Below, in pieces: positions 60,668 to 64,000 of a stretch of 64,000 bases of DNA (position 1 is the stretch's first letter; the number at the start of each line of letters is the position of its first letter). The translations under genes and the position numbers were made by a program. Origin of the DNA: Bacillota bacterium (lineage in GTDB: Bacteria > Bacillota > Limnochordia > DTU087); NCBI GenBank assembly GCA_012798695.1, contig JAAZMR010000052.1, forward strand, positions 1-64,000, in the 5' to 3' direction. The notes beneath the pieces are model-generated. The model was not told the DNA's origin and searched no databases. It saw nothing but the letters and a program-made list of their open reading frames with translations.

Positions 60668-61627
60668 TCAACAGATACATCTCCTCCTGAGCTTATCAAC
60701 TACTTCGGCCATATCTGGTGCCAATGGTGCCGAGAAACTGAGCGGCTCACCCGTCCGGGGGTGCCGAAAACCCAGATGGTAGGCGTGTAGAGCCTGTCGG
60801 GTCATACCCAATCGGTCCCGGTGCCTGCTGTATACAGGGTCACCCAGTACCGGGTGGTGAATATATGCCATGTGCACCCGGATTTGATGGGTTCGGCCCG
60901 TCTCTAAGCGACATTCCACTAAAGTATATCTACCGAATCGCGCCTGAACCTGGTACCAAGTCCGAGCAGGGCGTCCTTTTTCTACTACTGCCATCCGCTT
61001 GCGATTGACTGGGTGTCTAGCAATTGGTGCATCGATCCATCCTTCCGCCTCAGGAATATTACCATGTATCAGGGCCAGATACCAACGCTTTGCGGTATGC
61101 TCCTTGATCTGTCCTGCCAAAGAAAGATGGGCACTATCATTCTTTGCAGCTACAATAGCCCCCGATGTATCTTTATCCAAACGATGCACGATGCCTGGGC
61201 GAAAGGTGCCACCGATTCCCGATAGATCTTGGCAATGTGCGAGCAAAGCATGGACTAGAGTTCCTGCATAGTTGCCAGCGGCCGGGTGGACCACCATGCC
61301 AGGAGGCTTGTTTATTACGATAATATCAGCATCCTCATAGAGTATGTCTAAGGGAATAGCCTCAGGCTCCAGTGTCAGAGATCTAGTCGGCGGTATCTCC
61401 AGCCGGATAGCATCCCCCACACTGACGAGATAGCCGGCTTTTACCTGTCGCCCATTGACTCGTACTAATCCTTGATCCATGAGTCTGCGTATGTGGGAAC
61501 GTGACGGGCCATCAGCCTCCTTTGTGAGATACCGATCCAGGCGCAGGCCTGTATCAGCCTCCTGGACCACGAACTGAAGAATCCTCCCTGGCTCCCCCAC
61601 CTTATTCACCTCATACTTATACTGCAT
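60668..61627 (-). CDS. RluD-type pseudouridine synthase
   Basis: The 319-residue protein has an N-terminal S4 RNA-binding domain (about 28-75) and a RluA/RluD catalytic domain. The motif HRLDKDTSG (about 143-151) contains the catalytic Asp, and RLETGRTHQIRVH follows. Members modify 23S rRNA or tRNA uridines. The ATG at 61627 has no good ribosome site, so a start some codons later is possible. It lies 28 bases after lspA; the lspA-rluD-pyrR order is conserved in Bacillota. Confidence 0.94.
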   Translation of the reverse strand: MQYKYEVNKVGEPGRILQFVVQEADTGLRLDRYLTKEADGPSRSHIRRLMDQGLVRVNGRQVKAGYLVSVGDAIRLEIPPTRSLTLEPEAIPLDILYEDADIIVINKPPGMVVHPAAGNYAGTLVHALLAHCQDLSGIGGTFRPGIVHRLDKDTSGAIVAAKNDSAHLSLAGQIKEHTAKRWYLALIHGNIPEAEGWIDAPIARHPVNRKRMAVVEKGRPARTWYQVQARFGRYTLVECRLETGRTHQIRVHMAYIHHPVLGDPVYSRHRDRLGMTRQALHAYHLGFRHPRTGEPLSFSAPLAPDMAEVVDKLRRRCIC

Positions 61628-61655
61628 GCTTGTGTATTTTCCTAAGACGAAATAC

Positions 61656-62096
61656 CTAACTCCTGCTTCGCCCCGTCACCCAGATTAACAAACATACCCC
61701 TGAGAAGATGCTCATATCAGCCACATTGAAAACCGGCCAGAATCGCAGATCAATGAAATCAATCACGTAACCCAACCGTAATCGGTCAATCAGATTGCCT
61801 ACCGCCCCTGCCAATCCTAGTGTGAGTCCCAGCTTAAAGGCTAGGGATTGTGTGGCTATCTTGCGCCGGTTAAGCCAAACAACTGCTAGTACAGCGCCGG
61901 TCAAGATAACTAGAAAGGGAGTAGCATGGGCTAGAATACCAAATGCAGCTCCCGGATTGTGCACTAGAGTTAAGTGAACCAGGTGGCCAGGTAGAACCAA
62001 AGACACTCCCGGCTGCAGATTCCTTGTTGCAAGTAGCTTGGTAGCCTGATCCATAAGAACAAGCAAGATACCTACCACCACGAAGCGCACAGCCAT
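61656..62096 (-). CDS. lspA: Lipoprotein signal peptidase
   Basis: LspA cuts signal peptides of prolipoproteins in the membrane. The 146-residue protein has four membrane segments. The two catalytic aspartates are visible in GNLIDRLRLGYVIDFID (about 111-127). The NPGAAFGI motif is near residue 48. ATG 62096 has a GGGAGG site four bases upstream. It lies between the DksA-like gene and rluD. Confidence 0.97.
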   Translation of the reverse strand: MAVRFVVVGILLVLMDQATKLLATRNLQPGVSLVLPGHLVHLTLVHNPGAAFGILAHATPFLVILTGAVLAVVWLNRRKIATQSLAFKLGLTLGLAGAVGNLIDRLRLGYVIDFIDLRFWPVFNVADMSIFSGVCLLIWVTGRSRS

Positions 62097-62157
62097 TTAA
62101 CCTCCCTCATGGGCAACTCCCCGCCCAATATTAGCATATAGTGCTAATCTCGACAAG

Positions 62158-62829
62158 TCACGGCTCTTCAAGAATCCTGCGGTTAGAGCGCTGTTTTGGG
62201 GAAGGATAGACACTATCCCAATTAGTGGTGGTCAAACCCTCACTCTCGATAGCCTCTAGGGGTGTTACTACTCCAATATCTTCATCAGCATTAATATAAG
62301 CATCATCGTAATCATGAGCACCTGGCACATCCTGTGGTGTATTGGCTGTGCCCCACTGGGCGACAGCTTGCCAGGTATCTTCTGCATCAAATCCAACCGT
62401 ATCGGGCGTGGTCAGTTCAAAAGGTATGACCCGTTCTTCCACTGGGCGCTCCCACTCGTCTCGTACGGTCTCCTCTGCAGTTTTGCATGAAAAGCACATT
62501 GTGGTCGAGGGAATTGCTCTCAGGCGCTGCTCATCGATAGGACGGCCGCATCCTTGGCAAATGCCGTACTCGCCTCTGTCCATTAGCTCTAATGCGGTAT
62601 TGACATCTGCCAGCAAGCGGCGAGTGTTGTCCCTGAGGCCTAAGTCTTTACTCCGTTCGAAGGTCTCTTGCCCCAGATCTGCTGGATGTTGATCATAGGC
62701 TGACAGTTCCCCAATCGAATCAGTGAGCCGTTCCGCTAAGCCGTTATTGATAAAATCCAGAGTTTTTTCCAGCTGGTCTTTTTCTGTTTGCAGCCGTTCT
62801 CGCAACTCATCAAAGAAGCCTCCACTCAC
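62158..62829 (-). CDS. DksA/TraR-type zinc-finger protein (YteA-like)
   Basis: The 223-residue protein starts at GTG 62829, eight bases after a strong GGAGGAGG site; an upstream ATG has none. It has an N-terminal coiled coil (about 5-60) and a DksA C4 zinc finger (CQGCGRPIDEQRL...CFSCK, about 89-113). A C-terminal acidic segment is typical of YteA proteins. YteA-type proteins are linked to sporulation in Bacillus and usually lie beside ileS and lspA, as here. Confidence 0.9.
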   Translation of the reverse strand: MSGGFFDELRERLQTEKDQLEKTLDFINNGLAERLTDSIGELSAYDQHPADLGQETFERSKDLGLRDNTRRLLADVNTALELMDRGEYGICQGCGRPIDEQRLRAIPSTTMCFSCKTAEETVRDEWERPVEERVIPFELTTPDTVGFDAEDTWQAVAQWGTANTPQDVPGAHDYDDAYINADEDIGVVTPLEAIESEGLTTTNWDSVYPSPKQRSNRRILEEP

Positions 62830-62886
62830 TGAATTGCCCTCCTCCATCATTTGCTTGTAGCCTTACTTGTGACATTTTTACTGACC

Positions 62887-63195
62887 TCATCGAGGCAGAT
62901 GACGCAGCTCTAGTTCAACTATGTGGGCGATCTCCGCTACAAAGTGACCAATCAGTGGCAGATTCAATGCAGCTATCTTGCCCAGCAGATAGAGGAAAAT
63001 AGCCCCTACTGCTGTGAATCCTACAGCAATGCCAAACCCCCTCACGATGCCAACCAGGAAGTTCAAATAGAGCAGTTGCCTAGGACGCCGAAAGAGCTCA
63101 ATGTATTCGGCGATACTGGCTTTTTCCAGGCTTTCGCCCAGCTGATCCAATCTGCGGATCAGTGTAGCAACTAATTTGTCATTTACTTCTGCCAT
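62887..63195 (-). CDS. DUF5665 membrane protein
   Basis: The 102-residue protein has an N-terminal helical part (about 5-35) and one or two hydrophobic segments (about 42-75, with GFGIAVGFTAVGAIFLYLLG). It then ends with IGHFVAEIAHIVELELRH. This matches DUF5665, a small family encoded beside ileS in Bacillota. Function unknown. It follows ileS across a terminator and precedes the DksA-like gene. Confidence 0.8.
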   Translation of the reverse strand: MAEVNDKLVATLIRRLDQLGESLEKASIAEYIELFRRPRQLLYLNFLVGIVRGFGIAVGFTAVGAIFLYLLGKIAALNLPLIGHFVAEIAHIVELELRHLPR

Positions 63196-63315
63196 TGCCT
63201 TTTGCTCTCCACTTCACTGACTTTTTGTCACCTATAGCTTTCCCACAGGCGGGGGCAAAATCACCGCCAGAGAACTGCTTACTTCTCCAAGAGATTGGCA
63301 GAAATCCCCCAGCAG

Positions 63316-63376
63316 AAAAAAGATGCACCCAATACACCGGTCTTCTGATCTGGTGACCGATTAGATGGATGCATCT
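63316..63376 (-). terminator. Terminator after ileS
   Basis: On the minus strand AGATGCATCC pairs with GGGTGCATCT, enclosing an inner CGGT/ACCG stem, and is followed by six T. It lies about 55 bases after the ileS stop. Confidence 0.85.
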
Positions 63377-63430
63377 CTCTATGCTCTCAAGCACTACATG
63401 ACTCTTGGGCACTTTACTCTTTTCTATTGC

Positions 63431-64000
63431 TCAAAACACTAATTCTACTACCTCATGGCAACGTTCGCAGAGCTCCGGGTGTGTTTTGCTGGTACCTACA
63501 AAAGTAGAATAGCGCCAGCATCTTTCACACTTATCTCCTTGTGGTGCATGGACTAGAACTTTCATGCTACCCTCGAGGCCTTCCCAGGCGGTATCGGGAG
63601 CCTCTTGCCCAGGCTCAGCCATGTGCACCTCTGAGACGATGAAAAGAGCCTCCAATTCCGAGGTCTCAAACTCGCCGAGCACTTGACGCAGATTCTCGTC
63701 AGGATAAAGTGTAACCGCAGCATCATTGGAACTGCCAATCGCTTTGTCGCTTCTGGCGAGCTCTAGAGCCCTAGCTACTTCTCGCCTAATGCTCATGAAA
63801 CCAGCCCACTTCTCTTCCAACGCTGCTTCTAGGAAATCAGTATCGATTGAGGGCCACTCGCTAAAGTGGACACTAGGGCCGTCCTTCAGCTCAGCTGGTA
63901 GATGCTGCCAAGCTTCTTCCGCAGTATGAACCAAAACCGGGGCAATCAAGCGAACTAACCCTACCAGTATTTCAGCGATGACTGTCTGCGCCGCCCGCCG
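63431..64000 (-). CDS. ileS: Isoleucyl-tRNA synthetase, C-terminal part (runs off window)
   Basis: The frame is open from the window edge to the stop at 63431 (189 residues of an enzyme normally about 920 long). IleS charges tRNA-Ile. The visible part covers the end of the anticodon-binding domain (LVRLIAPVLVHTAEEAWQHL) and the C-terminal zinc site CERCWRYS...CERCHEVVELVF. The catalytic core lies outside. A strong terminator follows. Any T-box leader would be further upstream and cannot be seen. Confidence 0.95.
   Translation of the reverse strand, partial: RRAAQTVIAEILVGLVRLIAPVLVHTAEEAWQHLPAELKDGPSVHFSEWPSIDTDFLEAALEEKWAGFMSIRREVARALELARSDKAIGSSNDAAVTLYPDENLRQVLGEFETSELEALFIVSEVHMAEPGQEAPDTAWEGLEGSMKVLVHAPQGDKCERCWRYSTFVGTSKTHPELCERCHEVVELVF

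Noticed and set aside
63179-63412. Small minus-strand frame between ileS and DUF5665
   Set aside because: It overlaps the ileS terminator and has no ribosome site or family likeness.

Overview
This 64 kb window looks like chromosomal core from a spore-forming, probably anaerobic member of the Bacillota (clostridial grade). The evidence is Spo0A, YlbJ, FapR, RemA, PyrR attenuators, strong GGAGG ribosome sites with many GTG and TTG starts, and a gene order close to the Bacillus subtilis yloC-remA-gmk-rpoZ-priA-def-fmt-rlmN-prpC-prkC-rsgA-rpe-thiN-rpmB-yloU-yloV-fapR-plsX-fab segment. Nearly all genes are on the minus strand, so transcription runs from high to low coordinates. Species cannot be named from the sequence alone.

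Reading in the direction of transcription: (1) 64000-57534 holds the end of ileS, DUF5665, a DksA/TraR-like protein, lspA, an rluD-type pseudouridine synthase, pyrR and uraA (each of the last two behind a PyrR attenuator), then a ComFB-like gene on the plus strand. (2) 57533-48938 holds purH behind a ZTP riboswitch, rqcH, a TPR lipoprotein-like gene, two Gfo/Idh/MocA oxidoreductases and a short-chain dehydrogenase. This is the most accessory-looking metabolic part. (3) 48665-37728 holds a Ca2+-type P-ATPase, yicC, mihF, remA, gmk, rpoZ, priA, def, fmt, DUF116 and a zinc metallopeptidase. (4) 37727-36012 holds a GC-rich multi-hairpin element, spo0A, tRNA-Pro(CGG) and a small integrase-N-domain-like gene. 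(5) 35870-26455 holds rlmN, two FHA proteins, a PP2C phosphatase, a SEDS protein, a class B PBP, a PASTA kinase, rsgA and rpe, which together form a cell-wall synthesis and signalling operon. (6) 26188-14831 is a complete Tad/Flp pilus operon. (7) 14708-9419 holds a TPP riboswitch with thiT-thiN, then rpmB, an Asp23 protein, a FakA-like kinase and DegV. (8) 9418-1 holds rsmD, coaD, a coiled-coil protein, msrA, ylbJ (plus strand), a LysM protein, a DUF177-rpmF operon and the fapR-plsX-fabH-fabD lipid operon.

The most unusual part is the Tad operon. Its MinD-like localisation ATPase (CpaE/TadZ) and its secretion ATPase (CpaF/TadA) are fused in one 700-residue protein. Its secretin-like protein carries about nine BON-like modules before a secretin domain, in a lineage expected to lack an outer membrane. 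The operon sits between rpe and thiN, which are neighbours in related genomes. It has its own strong promoter and a structured leader. Other points to check are the multi-hairpin GC-rich element upstream of spo0A, a sigma-H-like spo0A promoter with an overlapping 0A box, and an FhaA-FhaB-phosphatase-SEDS-PBP-kinase order otherwise typical of Actinobacteria.
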